DNA of 64,000 nucleotides, taken from assembly GCA_004431415.1 (NCBI GenBank), contig QPMI01000572.1, positions 310,001-374,000 on the forward strand, in the 5' to 3' direction. Below are positions 47,460-59,545 of this stretch, piece after piece. Each line of letters begins with the position of its first letter. Position 1 is the stretch's first letter. The notes under the pieces were generated by a model. It was not told where the DNA came from and searched no databases. It saw only the letters and a program-made list of their open reading frames with translations. Position numbers and translations under genes: made by a program. The stretch is from Cyanophora paradoxa. Its lineage: Eukaryota > Glaucocystophyceae > Cyanophorales > Cyanophoraceae.

Positions 47460-50400
47460 TTAGTCAACATATACCGTATCGGGAAGGGTTGGTATGCGTA
47501 GGACGTCGATGGTCCAGGCGGCGGTGGTGTGGTAGACGGGGACGCCGGCGGCGGGCCCGACGCCGCCATTGAAGACGCACGAGAGGGAAGCCGTGTAGCG
47601 CCGCAGCACCGTGAGGGGCGACTCCACCCTGCGAGCGAGGTCAATAGTCAAGAGAGTGAGCGGAGGATCCGGATCCCGGAGTCCGGAGGCCGATCCGAAC
47701 TTGAATTTAGAGGCTTCATGTGCAATTTAATTTGAGCATGTCTAGACATTGAAAGGCACATTTTCCCAGAATGTGAATGAAAGAAAGACTTTCAGTTCCG
47801 TCGAGTCTATCTTGGAGAAATTAAAGGACCCGGCAGTGCTGCTCAGTGACGCACGCGGCGAGGGTCGTGTTGCGGATGAGGGCGGAGAGGGGCAGCTGGA
47901 TGGCCTGGCCGGGGACGACTTCCGCAGGGAGCCGCCACGCCGCGTCCTCCACGTCGAGGCCCGACGCCCGCACGCGCAGGCGGCACCCGCGCGCCACGTC
48001 CCCGCACGCCGTCTGCGACAGCGACCAGCTGCGCGCGAGGCCGCCGCTTACATTCGAAGCTAAGACCGGAACGGATCGGGCGGGGGCGGGGGGCTCGCCT
48101 GAGCTCGACGACGGCGAATCGGAGTGGGCCGGCGGTGAGGGCGGAGATGGCGACGGGGCGGGGCGGGGCGATAGTAATGGCCGGCGGCGACGACCGGTAG
48201 ACCTGATCATGAGCGCGAGGCGGCGCGGCGGGGGTGAGCGGAGCAGTGCGTATACATATAATAATAATAACTAGAAGATTTATGGAGAAATCGGGCGGCG
48301 GGACGGCGACGGAAATGCGGGGAAGTGGGGAGGGGGAGGGGGGCACTAGCAACCGGCGGAGGGAGAGAGGGAGGGGACGGCGGAGGGAGAGGTTAGGGAG
48401 AGGGAAGGAGGAGGGGAGGGAGAGGGGGGTAGAGGTGAGGGAGAGGGATAGTGGAGAGGGGAGGGGAGGCGGAGGGAGGGAGAGGGAAGACTGGGGGGGG
48501 GAGGAGGGGAGGGGGGAGGGTCAAAGAAAGCCGAGGAATGGGCGGACGCACGGGGACGAGGGAAGAGCAGACGGGGTGCGGGTCGCCGGCGAGGCTCACG
48601 TTCACCGCCACCGACGTCCCCACCTCCACCTGCGCCCCGCCCGGAAGCTTAGCTTTAAAAAGCTTAAGCTTGCAGGGGGTCGGATCCGACCTGGCGGGGC
48701 GCCGGCTCCTGGAGGAGGGCCGGGGGCGGGTTGGGCCGCAGGCAGGTCTCCGCCGGCATCGTCACGTTCGGGACGAGGTCGGGCAGGGCGACGGCGCAGG
48801 AGCCGTCCGCCGGCAGCGGCAGCGCGACGACGGGCGGCGGGCACGCGGGGCGCGGCGCGGCGCCCGGGCAGGGCCGGCGGGCGGGGACGTCGACCTCGAG
48901 CCAGAAGCTGCAGGCGCCGGTGGGGCCGGCCTCCGTCGGGTTGTGGAAGGCGACCGTGACGTTGTACACGCCCGCGGAGGAGCCGGGGAGGGGCGGTGCC
49001 CACGCCGGGTTGCTCGCGTTGGCGAAGGCGGGGTACAGGATCTCCCCGGGGGCAGGGCTCTGGGTCAGCGTGACGCCGGCGCCTGCGGCGTCGAAGTGAG
49101 CGGGTCGCTTCGTCATCGACGCGTACGAGTGAAAAGAGCAACAGCGTATGTAACGAAGAATTGTTTGTTATGTATCTTATGTATATAAATGAGGCACACT
49201 GGAGTTGAAGCGGAAGAAGCGGGCGAGGCTGGGCATGCGGAGGGCGCAGACGGGGCCGAGCCCCGTGGAGCCCGGGACGAGCACGCCGGCCGCCTCCTCC
49301 GCGGTGGGGGCCACCCGGAGACGCTCCGGGCATCGGATCTGCGGCGGCGTTCGCACGTGGCCCAACGTCAAAGATCTAAAGAGCTCAAGGATGTCTATGT
49401 GTACGCACCTGGTACAGAGTGGTGGGCTCGTTGCCCAGGAGCTCGGAGCCCGGGCACGTGGCGGGGGCGCCAGCGCCGCTCGAGGGGCCCGATCCCGAGG
49501 ACGCGGAATTCGAAGTCGGCGCGTACACTTCACGCGGCGCGTCAAACCATATGTGTGGGCGTGCGAGAGGGAGAGAGGAGAATTGAAGCGCACCGGAGTA
49601 CTCGATCTTGTGCCTGACCTGATTGTTCGTGTTGATACTGCCCCAGCTTGTGGATCGAGCCAAGGCGTAGTAATTCGGCGCGTTCTGCATCAAAATGTCC
49701 TTGCCGCTGTCAAGCTGCACGAGGAAAAGATCAGCAGTGAGCCCGAAGACCGAGGCGCCCGCAAGAACGAACGGGGCAGTTGTGCAGTTGGAGCCTCGGG
49801 TCAACACCGGCCCCCGCATCCGCAAGGTTCGTGGTCCAAACAACGCAGAAGCTGCGCGAATGGTCAGATAACGAGTGAAAGCTCGAGCGGTGAGCCACGC
49901 GTACTCCTGGTTCGAGCCGACAACGACGGGGGATCCGGTCGACGTCGCCGGAAAAGAAGCGGTGACTTCGCCTTCACCCACCGCCAGCGCCGGCGAGGTC
50001 ACGGCCGCATTCGAATTCGAGCCATACAGGGTTCCCGAAGGAGCGGTGAATCCGTTAGCGGGAACGGCAGACTGCCAGGGAAACGTTGGGCAAAATCTTC
50101 GGTGGGAAAAGAGCGCGCGGACCTGGATCTGGAACCGCAACGTCTGATTGTTCGACGTCACGGAATACCTCTGCGCTCTCGTCGGCGACCAGTTGCACCC
50201 GAAACACATCGCGCGCAGGGGCGCACGACTGTGATCTTGTCAATGCGGATGCTGCCAGCATTGATGTTGCGGTAGCAGGCCGCAAGATCCACGTTCGGAA
50301 CAGTGTAGTAAGCATTGAAGAAGCAGCTCGGCCCGAGCGTGAGCGCATCGTACGTAGCGCCAGTCCGCACGATCGTGGAGGGGCTCGAGCCCGATCCCGA

Positions 50401-53400
50401 ATTGTCGGTGGTCGACGTTCCTGAAACGCATGCACGCGCACGCGCATTAGGAGGACGGCAAGCATAATAATGCAAGAATATCTTGCCATATGCGTATACA
50501 TACCGTTGCCCGCATTCCGCAGGTCTACGGGGACCGATGTCACCGATGTGCGCCCCGCGCTGGTTGTCACCTCGACCTTCCACTCGAAGGCATTGGGGCA
50601 CCTGCGGCCCCCAAACGCAACGCGTCGATATCGATGGTCGCCGCCAATCGATATCCCGGCCATCACAATAGTGTCGGTCAACGAAAGAATATTTATGGAG
50701 GCAGTGCGCTATTTGATATAATGAATGTGAGGGCAATTTGCAGGCTTAAGCCTCGCAATCGGGCCCCCGCGCGCCCCAGGCTGGCTTAAGCGCAGTACTA
50801 GTGGACGTTGCGCGACAGCGCGAATGCCGCCACCCGCCGCGGCGGGCGAGTTTGAACGCACAGGCCTCCAGCGACGTAACCTCCGTAGTTGTAACTGTAG
50901 GGATTGCAAAACTTCTCCCACATGGTAGAGTTCAACACAATCGAGAAAGGGCTGGTTACTCCAGCGCCAACCTGCGCAACAGGCACATTATATAATTAAT
51001 AATAATTAGAGGCGTCGTACATGTTCTCGACAGATCGATATCTGAGAAGCTAGATCTACATTCAGCTAGCTACATAGATGTAGATCTAGAGCTCAAGCGC
51101 AGTCTCGAAGACTAAGAAGCATCGCATCATGCACTGTTTGTCCGATCTTCGACTACGTAAACAGTCGCATTTAGTTTGAAAATGACATCCGCCTGCTAAT
51201 ATTATTGACATATGGTTGTCGCACGCGCCGGGTGCATCTGTACTGCAGATGTACATGTGATCATGATCATGAGCTAGAATGCGAGCGGCGGATCCGGAAT
51301 CCCCATGGTCAAGATCTAGATCTACAGCTAGAGCACCCGCGCGCCACGCGAATGCGCACGCGTGCGCGTGTTGTCCCTAGGCCTGCTCATGATCAGGAGG
51401 CAACGGCGCACCGATTCGCAACTGTGGCCTTGCATGTACTTGCAGACGAACACGTCGGCGGCGGCATACATCGATGGCCCCAAGAGACCGTGCAAGGCTG
51501 GCCGATGAAGCAGACGCGTGTTGAGCCCCAGCTCGGAAAGGTAATGTAAGGGGCAACCGGCGCTGCGCCCCAGACAATTGCAATGCATCAGTGATCATGA
51601 CGCTCGCGACCTCTGGATCTGCCCGGCTTGCTTCGAGATCGGCACTGCCCATATGCATGCGCTTGCGCATGCGCATGCGTGTGGCCCCGATGCGCGGGCT
51701 CAGGCCACTCTTGGCGCGAGCGCATCACGCAACGATCGCGAGGGCCCACCTGGCTCGAGAGTGACGGAGCGCACGCCGTAGTTCGACGGTGACGTGCTCG
51801 ACACCACCACCCACTTTGCAGCGCACCCAGAGCTGCGCATCATTCGACGACTATAAGTACTCTTCACTGTCGGGATCAGGACGGCGATCGTGTTGTACAG
51901 TCAACTCCATGGCCAAATTAAAGCTTATAGAGCTAGAATGGCGAGACGCAAGCACGGTTAAAGCGGGATCGAGTGTTATGGCAAGCCTTGCATTCGCTGC
52001 CGGTTTGCAAGATGTTCATCGTATGAATTATATATATACTAGTATCGTCAGGCCGGTTAGCTTGCGAAATGTCGACGGGCACCCCAGTGCTGCCAGCCGT
52101 GTTTGCGACGCACCTCAAGCTTGAGTAACCGCACACAGTTCCGGCGACGTCACCGCCGATTCCCCTCGTGAGGTATGAAACGGACGCTGCGTCGTAGTAT
52201 CCGAGCTGCACGTGCAGATGCGCCGATACACATGCGCGTCAGCTTCAGCCAGCGCTAGCGCCACGCGAGCGCGTGCCATCTCATGCGCTTGCGCGTGGAG
52301 CCGGACTTTTTATAATTATTATCACGGCCGTTCATGCGCACCTCGACGCAGCCGGGGGTGGTGTAGGTGTAGTAGCCATCAGCGACGGTCGCATTGCAGA
52401 GCAGGATCGAGACGTAGCCCGCGTAGCCCGACCAGGCGATGGTGCAGGACGGGGAGAAGCCGTTGCCCTGCACCGTGCAGGTTGCGCTGCTGGAACCGTC
52501 GACGGCGATTGCGCTTTCGGCCACTGCGAGCGCACGCGCGCTTGTGATGTCAAATCCTAGGCCTGCTGACGACAAGAGATCTACATCTAAAGCTTCAAAT
52601 TAATATTGCCATTGTCGCATATGCATATGCACATATGCATGAATTCGAAATCTAGGCCAGGAGTGGCGAAGGTGGACCTCGAGATACATATACATGTACA
52701 TGATAAGGAGTTGGTTTATCGAATAATATATTAATCACTATCGGTTTGACACCTTAGCTCCGGATCCGGTTCCATGCGTATGGCAAGACACAGCGAATTC
52801 CAGTCGGACGATAGTTTCAATAAATGAACAAGCTATAGAGACCGGATGCGCACCGGTGACGTTCTTTGTGTTCCGCAGGTCTACGGGGACCGATGTCACC
52901 GATGTGCGCCCCGCGCTGGTTGTCACCTCGACCTTCCACTCGAAGGCATTGGGGCACCTGCGGCCCCCAAACGCAACGCGTCGATATCGATGGTCGCCGC
53001 CAATCGATATCCCGGCCATCACAATAGTGTCGGTCAACGAAAGAATATTTATGGAGGCAGTGCGCTATTTGATATAATGAATGTGAGGGCAATTTGCAGG
53101 CTTAAGCCTCGCGATCGGGCCCCCGCGCGCCCCAGGCTGGCTTAAGCGCAGTACTAGTGGACGTTGCGCGACAGCGCGAATGCCGCCACCCGCCGCGGCG
53201 GGCGAGTTTGAACGCACAGGCCTCCAGCGACGTAACCTCCGTAGTTGTAACTGTAGGGATTGCAAAACTTCTCCCACATGGTAGAGTTCAACACAATCGA
53301 GAAAGGGCTGGTTACTCCAGCGCCAACCTGCGCAACAGGCACATTAATAATAATTAGAGGCGTCGTACATGTTCTCGACAGATCGATATCTGAGAAGCTA

Positions 53401-56400
53401 GATCTACATTCAGCTAGCTACATAGATGTAGATCTAGAGCTCAAGCGCAGTCTCGAAGACTAAGAAGCATCGCATCATGCACTGTTTGTCCGATCTTCGA
53501 CTACGTAAACAGTCGCATTTAGTTTGAAAATGACATCCGCCTGCTAATATTATTGACATATGGTTGTCGCACGCGCCGGGTGCATCTGTACTGCAGATGT
53601 ACATGTGATCATGATCATGAGCTAGAATGCGAGCGGCGGATCCGGAATCCCCATGGTCAAGATCTAGATCTACAGCTAGAGCACCCGCGCGCCACGCGAA
53701 TGCGCACGCGTGCGCGTGTTGTCCCTAGGCCTGCTCATGATCAGGAGGCAACGGCGCACCGATTCGCAACTGTGGCCTTGCATGTACTTGCAGACGAACA
53801 CGTCGGCGGCGGCATACATCGATGGCCCCCAAGAGACCGTGCAAGGCTGGCCGATGAAGCAGACGCGTGTTGAGCCCCAGCTCGGAAAGGTAATGTAAGG
53901 GGCAACCGGCGCTGCGCCCCAGACAATTGCAATGCATCAGTGATCATGACGCTCGCGACCTCTGGATCTGCCCGGCTTGCTTCGAGATCGGCACTGCCCA
54001 TATGCATGCGCTTGCGCATGCGCATGCGTGTGGCCCCGATGCGCGGGCTCAGGCCACTCTTGGCGCGAGCGCATCACGCAACGATCGCGAGGGCCCACCT
54101 GGCTCGAGAGTGACGGAGCGCACGCCGTAGTTCGACGGTGACGTGCTCGACACCACCACCCACTTTGCAGCGCACCCAGAGCTGCGCATCATTCGACGAC
54201 TATAAGTACTCTTCACTGTCGGGATCAGGACGGCGATCGTGTTGTACAGTCAACTCCATGGCCAAATTAAAGCTTATAGAGCTAGAATGGCGAGACGCAA
54301 GCACGGTTAAAGCGGGATCGAGTGTTATGGCAAGCCTTGCATTCGCTGCCGGTTTGCAAGATGTTCATCGTATGAATTATATATATACTAGTATCGTCAG
54401 GCCGGTTAGCTTGCGAAATGTCGACGGGCACCCCAGTGCTGCCAGCCGTGTTTGCGACGCACCTCAAGCTTGAGTAACCGCACACAGTTCCGGCGACGTC
54501 ACCGCCGATTCCCCTCGTGAGGTATGAAACGGACGCTGCGTCGTAGTATCCGAGCTGCACGTGCAGATGCGCCGATACACATGCGCGTCAGCTTCAGCCA
54601 GCGCTAGCGCCACGCGAGCGCGTGCCATCTCATGCGCTTGCGCGTGGAGCCGGACTTTTTATAATTATTATCACGGCCGTTCATGCGCACCTCGACGCAG
54701 CCGGGGGTGGTGTAGGTGTAGTAGCCATCAGCGACGGTCGCATTGCAGAGCAGGATCGAGACGTAGCCCGCGTAGCCCGACCAGGCGATGGTGCAGGACG
54801 GGGAGAAGCCGTTGCCCTGCACCGTGCAGGTTGCGCTGCTGGAACCGTCGACGGCGATTGCGCTTTCGGCCACTGCGAGCGCACGCGCGCTTGTGATGTC
54901 AAATCCTAGGCCTGCTGACGACAAGAGATCTACGTCTAAAGCTTCAAATTAATATTGCCATTGTCGCATATGCATATGCACATATGCATGAATTCGAAAT
55001 CTAGGCCAGGAGTGGCGAAGGTGGACCTCGAGATACATATACATGTACATGATAAGGAGTTGGTTTATCGAATAATATATTAATCACTATCGGTTTGACA
55101 CCTTAGCTCCGGATCCGGTTCCATGCGTATGGCAAGACACAGCGAATTCCAGTCGGACGATAGTTTCAATAAATGAACAAGCTATAGAGACCGGATGCGC
55201 ACCGGTGACGTTCTTTGTGTTCCGCAGGTCTACGGGGACCGATGTCACCGATGTGCGCCCCGCGCTGGTTGTCACCTCGACCTTCCACTCGAAGGCATTG
55301 GGGCACCTGCGGCCCCCAAACGCAACGCGTCGATATCGATGGTCGCCGCCAATCGATATCCCGGCCATCACAATAGTGTCGGTCAACGAAAGAATATTTA
55401 TGGAGGCAGTGCGCTATTTGATATAATGAATGTGAGGGCAATTTGCAGGCTTAAGCCTCGCAATCGGGCCCCCGCGCGCCCCAGGCTGGCTTAAGCGCAG
55501 TACTAGTGGACGTTGCGCGACAGCGCGAATGCCGCCACCCGCCGCGGCGGGCGAGTTTGAACGCACAGGCCTCCAGCGACGTAACCTCCGTAGTTGTAAC
55601 TGTAGGGATTGCAAAACTTCTCCCAAATGGTAGAGTTCAACACAATCGAGAAAGGGCTGGTTACTCCAGCGCCAACCTGCGCAACAGGCACATTATATAA
55701 TTAATAATAATTAGAGGCGTCGTACATGTTCTCGACAGATCGATATCTGAGAAGCTAGATCTACATTCAGCTAGCTACATAGATGTAGATCTAGAGCTCA
55801 AGCGCAGTCTCGAAGACTAAGAAGCATCGCATCATGCACTGTTTGTCCGATCTTCGACTACGTAAACAGTCGCATTTAGTTTGAAAATGACATCCGCCTG
55901 CTAATATTATTGACATATGGTTGTCGCACGCGCCGGGTGCATCTGTACTGCAGATGTACATGTGATCATGATCATGAGCTAGAATGCGAGCGGCGGATCC
56001 GGAATCCCCATGGTCAAGATCTAGATCTACAGCTAGAGCACCCGCGCGCCACGCGAATGCGCATGCGTGCGCGTGTTGTCCCTAGGCCTGCTCATGATCA
56101 GGAGGCAACGGCGCACCGATTCGCAACTGTGGCCTTGCATGTACTTGCAGACGAACACGTCGGCGGCGGCATACATCGATGGCCCCAAGAGACCGTGCAA
56201 GGCTGGCCGATGAAGCAGACGCGTGTTGAGCCCCAGCTCGGAAAGGTAATGTAAGGGGCAACCGGCGCTGCGCCCCAGACAATTGCAATGCATCAGTGAT
56301 CATGACGCTCGCGACCTCTGGATCTGCCCGGCTTGCTTCGAGATCGGCACTGCCCATATGCATGCGCTTGTGCATGCGCATGCGTGTGGCCCCGATGCGC

Positions 56401-58909
56401 GAGCTCATGATCAGGCCACTCTTGGCGCGAGCGCATCACGCAACGATCGCGAGGGCCCACCTGGCTCGAGAGTGACGGAGCGCACGCCGTAGTTCGACGG
56501 TGACGTGCTCGACACCACCACCCACTTTGCAGCGCACCCAGAGCTGCGCATCATTCGACGACTATAAGTACTCTTCACTGTCGGGATCAGGACGGCGATC
56601 GTGTTGTACAGTCAACTCCATGGCCAAATTAAAGCTTATAGAGCTAGAATGGCGAGACGCAAGCACGGTTAAAGCGGGATCGAGTGTTATGGCAAGCCTT
56701 GCATTCGCTGCCGGTTTGCAAGATGTTCATCGTATGAATTATATATATACTAGTATCGTCAGGCCGGTTAGCTTGCGAAATGTCGACGGGCACCCCAGTG
56801 CTGCCAGCCGTGTTTGCGACGCACCTCAAGCTTGAGTAACCGCACACAGTTCCGGCGACGTCACCGCCGATTCCCCTCGTGAGGTATGAAACGGACGCTG
56901 CGTCGTAGTATCCGAGCTGCACGTGCAGATGCGCCGATACACATGCGCGTCAGCTTCAGCCAGCGCTAGCGCCACGCGAGCGCGTGCCATCTCATGCGCT
57001 TGCGCGTGGAGCCGGACTTTTTATAATTATTATCACGGCCGTTCATGCGCACCTCGACGCAGCCGGGGGTGGTGTAGGTGTAGTAGCCATCAGCGACGGT
57101 CGCATTGCAGAGCAGGATCGAGACGTAGCCCGCGTAGCCCGACCAGGCGATGGTGCAGGACGGGGAGAATCCGTTGCCCTGCACCGTGCAGGTTGCGCTG
57201 CTGTTGCTCTCGACAACGATCTGTCCTTCCGATGAGAGAAGCCCGCGCTTGCTGGCGACCGCCGCAGGCTGCGTGATTCCGCGCTGCATCTGCGTGCCAG
57301 CGGCCTCGTGCTGTCCAGCGACCTGATGTACCGACCATCTGCTAACAGAGTCTCCAGCGGCCACAAAGACCCGCGGCCCGTCTCCCGCGCCGTATATGGA
57401 AACGGATCGGACGGGGCCCTCCGCCACAGAGAGCGGCGCCGAGAGAGCTCCGCCCAAGAGATCGACGAGGTACGCGCGCGGCCCGCCAGTGCCGACCACG
57501 GCGAGCGGGCCGCTCGGAGCCGCATCGAGCTCGCTGAAGACCGCCCCGCTCGGTTCCGGAATGGCGTGCAGCTCGACGCCGCGCCGCAGGTCCCACACGT
57601 GCAGCGCGGGGCCCTCGACCGCCGCGAGCAGGTCGCCGCCCGCGAACGCCACGCGGCTCGCCTGGCGGGGTGTGAGGGCGGCAAGGCGCGGGCCGAGCGC
57701 GGGACGCTCTGAGAATGCGTACCCCGAAGGGAAGCGAATGCGCGAGGCGCCAGTCTTCGGTGCGGTAGACATGGACGCGGCCGGAGGAGGCGACGGCGAG
57801 GAACGCGCCGTCGGCCGACCAGGCCGTGCCGCCGTAAGCGTGGCCGGGCAGCTCGGTCGCGAGGGCGCCGTCGGCCGCGCGCCAGACCTTTACGCCGCTC
57901 CCGCCGGAGAGGGCGCCTGCAGAGGCGGCAGTCATGATCATGATCAGAGATTCAGAGGTCAAAGGCCGCAGAGTGCACAGCGCACCAGAGGTCGCAACGA
58001 GGCTGCCGTCCCGCGAGATGGACACCCTGCGCGCGGCGCACGCGGTCGGCCCGTGCAAACTTCGGAACGCCCCGCCGGGCGCTCGTTTGAGACTGCGGCA
58101 TCAGCGTCGGCGGCGCACTGGGTGGCGTGGGGGTGGCAGCAGATCTCGCGGATGCGCCGCCCGCTCTCCGTATCGTGCACGCTGCGCCCGCGGCCCGTGA
58201 GCGCCGCGGTCGGCAGCCAATTCAACCAGGAAGCGGATCGTGGCGGCCCGCCGCACCTGACAGAGCCGTCCGAGGCGAGGGAGGCGGCGAAGGTCCCGTC
58301 AACCGTCGTCGCCGCCGACTCGACGCGCGCGCCGCCAGCGCTGCCGGTGGCCCATGGCCCAGTGAGTCAATCGTGACCACAACGCCAACGCTAGCGTGCG
58401 GCGTGCGGTGTGTCGTGGCGCCGCGGGAAGCGCGCGTACCTGTGGAGGAGGCCGGTGGAGGGAGCCGCGGCGCCGGCCGAGCTGACGCCAGCGACATATG
58501 CATCGCGCCAGACTCGGAAGTCGGAGCGTTCATGGATATGGCCACTGGCCTCTGCGCGCGTTGTCGAATCGATAGTAACTCCTCAACATTCGCGCGCGCG
58601 AGGGCGGGCCGGGCCGGGCGCGCGCGCGACGCATTGCGAACCATCCGAGCCGGACTTAGCCGCAGAGAGCACGGCGATCCCGCCGCGCAGAGGCCGCACG
58701 GAGTGGACCTTGACTCCGGGAGGGAGGCCCAGGGGCAACTCGCCCAGGGGCCGAGGCTCGAACCCCGCGCGCGCGGCAGCTGGCGCCTCCCCTGATGCCG
58801 CCTTCGCTCCGATAGCGCAGGCCAGCGCCACCAGGAGGATGGTCGCTCTCGTGAGGGCGCCGGCACGCGCGCGCCGGCCCCGCGGGCACTGATGACTGGA
58901 GCCGCCCAT
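47460..58909 (-). CDS. Large secreted protein: signal peptide, WD40-like propeller, amplified Ig-like cassette
   Basis: The start MGGSSHQCPRGRRARAGALT (58909) is followed by a hydrophobic segment ATILLVALACAIGAKA, a probable signal peptide. Exons at 58,700-57,240 resemble beta-propeller blades: VSISRDGSLVATSGALCTLR, GVKVWRAADGALATELPGHA, WSADGAFLAVASSGRVHVYR, ALHVWDLRRGVELHAIPE, GPRVFVAAGDSVSRWSV. Next is the tandem cassette (57203-50515) of small Cys-containing sandwich-like exons: SSATCTVQGNGFSPSCTIAW, VQLGYYDAASVSYLTRGIGG, KWVVVSSTSPSNYGVRSVTL, APYITFPSWGSTRVCFIGQP, GVTSPFSIVLNSTMWEKFCN and MAGISIGGDHRYRRVAFGG. Unique exons follow (NPYSY-like and SNNQTLRFQIQVR region, 50,200-49,400; PAFANASNPAWAPPLPGSSA, ~49,000; ACGDVARGCRLRVRASGLDV, ~47,980), ending TLPDTVYVD at 47460. 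Some cassette exons resemble fungal Kre9/KNH-type wall-protein domains, weakly. Cell-surface or matrix location is likely. Joining all exons into one transcript is inferred. Confidence 0.6.
50515..57203 (-). repeat. Tandem array of a ~2.35-kb exon cassette, about 2.85 copies
   Basis: Unit starts on the plus strand at 50515, 52871 and 55220 (periods 2356 and 2349); homology of the third copy stops at 57203. Only a handful of differences were seen: an 8-bp deletion in copy 2 near 53346, one extra C in copy 2 in the run at 53826-53830, single changes (50758/53112 region, 54934, 55626, 56063), and a small insertion with a nearby change in copy 3 at about 56402-56412. Identity is above 99%. Each unit carries about six coding exons on the minus strand plus introns full of CTAG/AGATCT palindromes. 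Confidence 0.9.
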
Positions 58910-59545
58910 CGCACTCGGGGACTCGGGGATTGCCCCCTTCTTCACCGCTGCTAGCTGCTGGGAACCTGCTGCTGGTGCTCCTTGCTCCTGCGGCCGCGGG
59001 TGCGCGCTGCGGCAAGTCGCCGGCAACCTCCTGCAGGCTGCAGCTGCTGCTTGGCGTTGCTTGGCGCGCGCGCCCAAGAAGCCAAGGCTACCCCCCGCCC
59101 GCCGCCGCAAGCTCATCGTGATGAGGAGCCATCTGAGCCCGAACTCAATCGAACCGACGATTCGCTCAACACCCGAAGGTTCATGGGTGCGCTGTGCGGG
59201 TACAGTATTCTCACATTTCGGATTGAGGGAAACAGCTTTGCCGAAAGACCGTGGGGGGGCCGAAAGATCACGGGGTACCTTGCAAGCCAAAGAGCAGTGC
59301 GAACAGCGGACCTGAGCGGCGACTCCGGCGAGCGCCTTTTGTGGATAAAGACGCATCCGGCGAGCGCCAGTTCGACCAGCCAGCCCGCGCACATCAAGCC
59401 AGTCAGCTGCAGCCAGTCAGCTTACAGCGAGCAGAGCAGCGCGAGCTAGGGAGCGCGAGCGCGAGCTTCTTTCGGGGAACAGCGCCGTACGACAGCCCAG
59501 CTCGGCCAGCCAGCTCACGCTACCTGACAAGCCCACGCAGCTAAA
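58910..59545. promoter_or_regulatory. Bidirectional spacer between secreted gene and Kelch-Sec7 gene
   Basis: 636 bp between divergent start codons. The right half has short direct repeats of cagccagtcagc/gaccagccagcc (59378-59430) and gagcgcgagcgcgag (59450-59465). No coding sequence is accepted here. A shared promoter is inferred from orientation. Confidence 0.45.

Noticed and set aside
50515-57203. Tandem array as satellite DNA or rDNA
   Set aside because: Units contain spliced coding exons with conserved cysteines and no rRNA-like sequence, and the array joins unique exons of the same gene on both sides.
58982-59449. Plus-strand frame in the bidirectional spacer with a hydrophobic start
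   Set aside because: It has no similarity pattern, overlaps the proposed promoter interval and has no splice or domain support.
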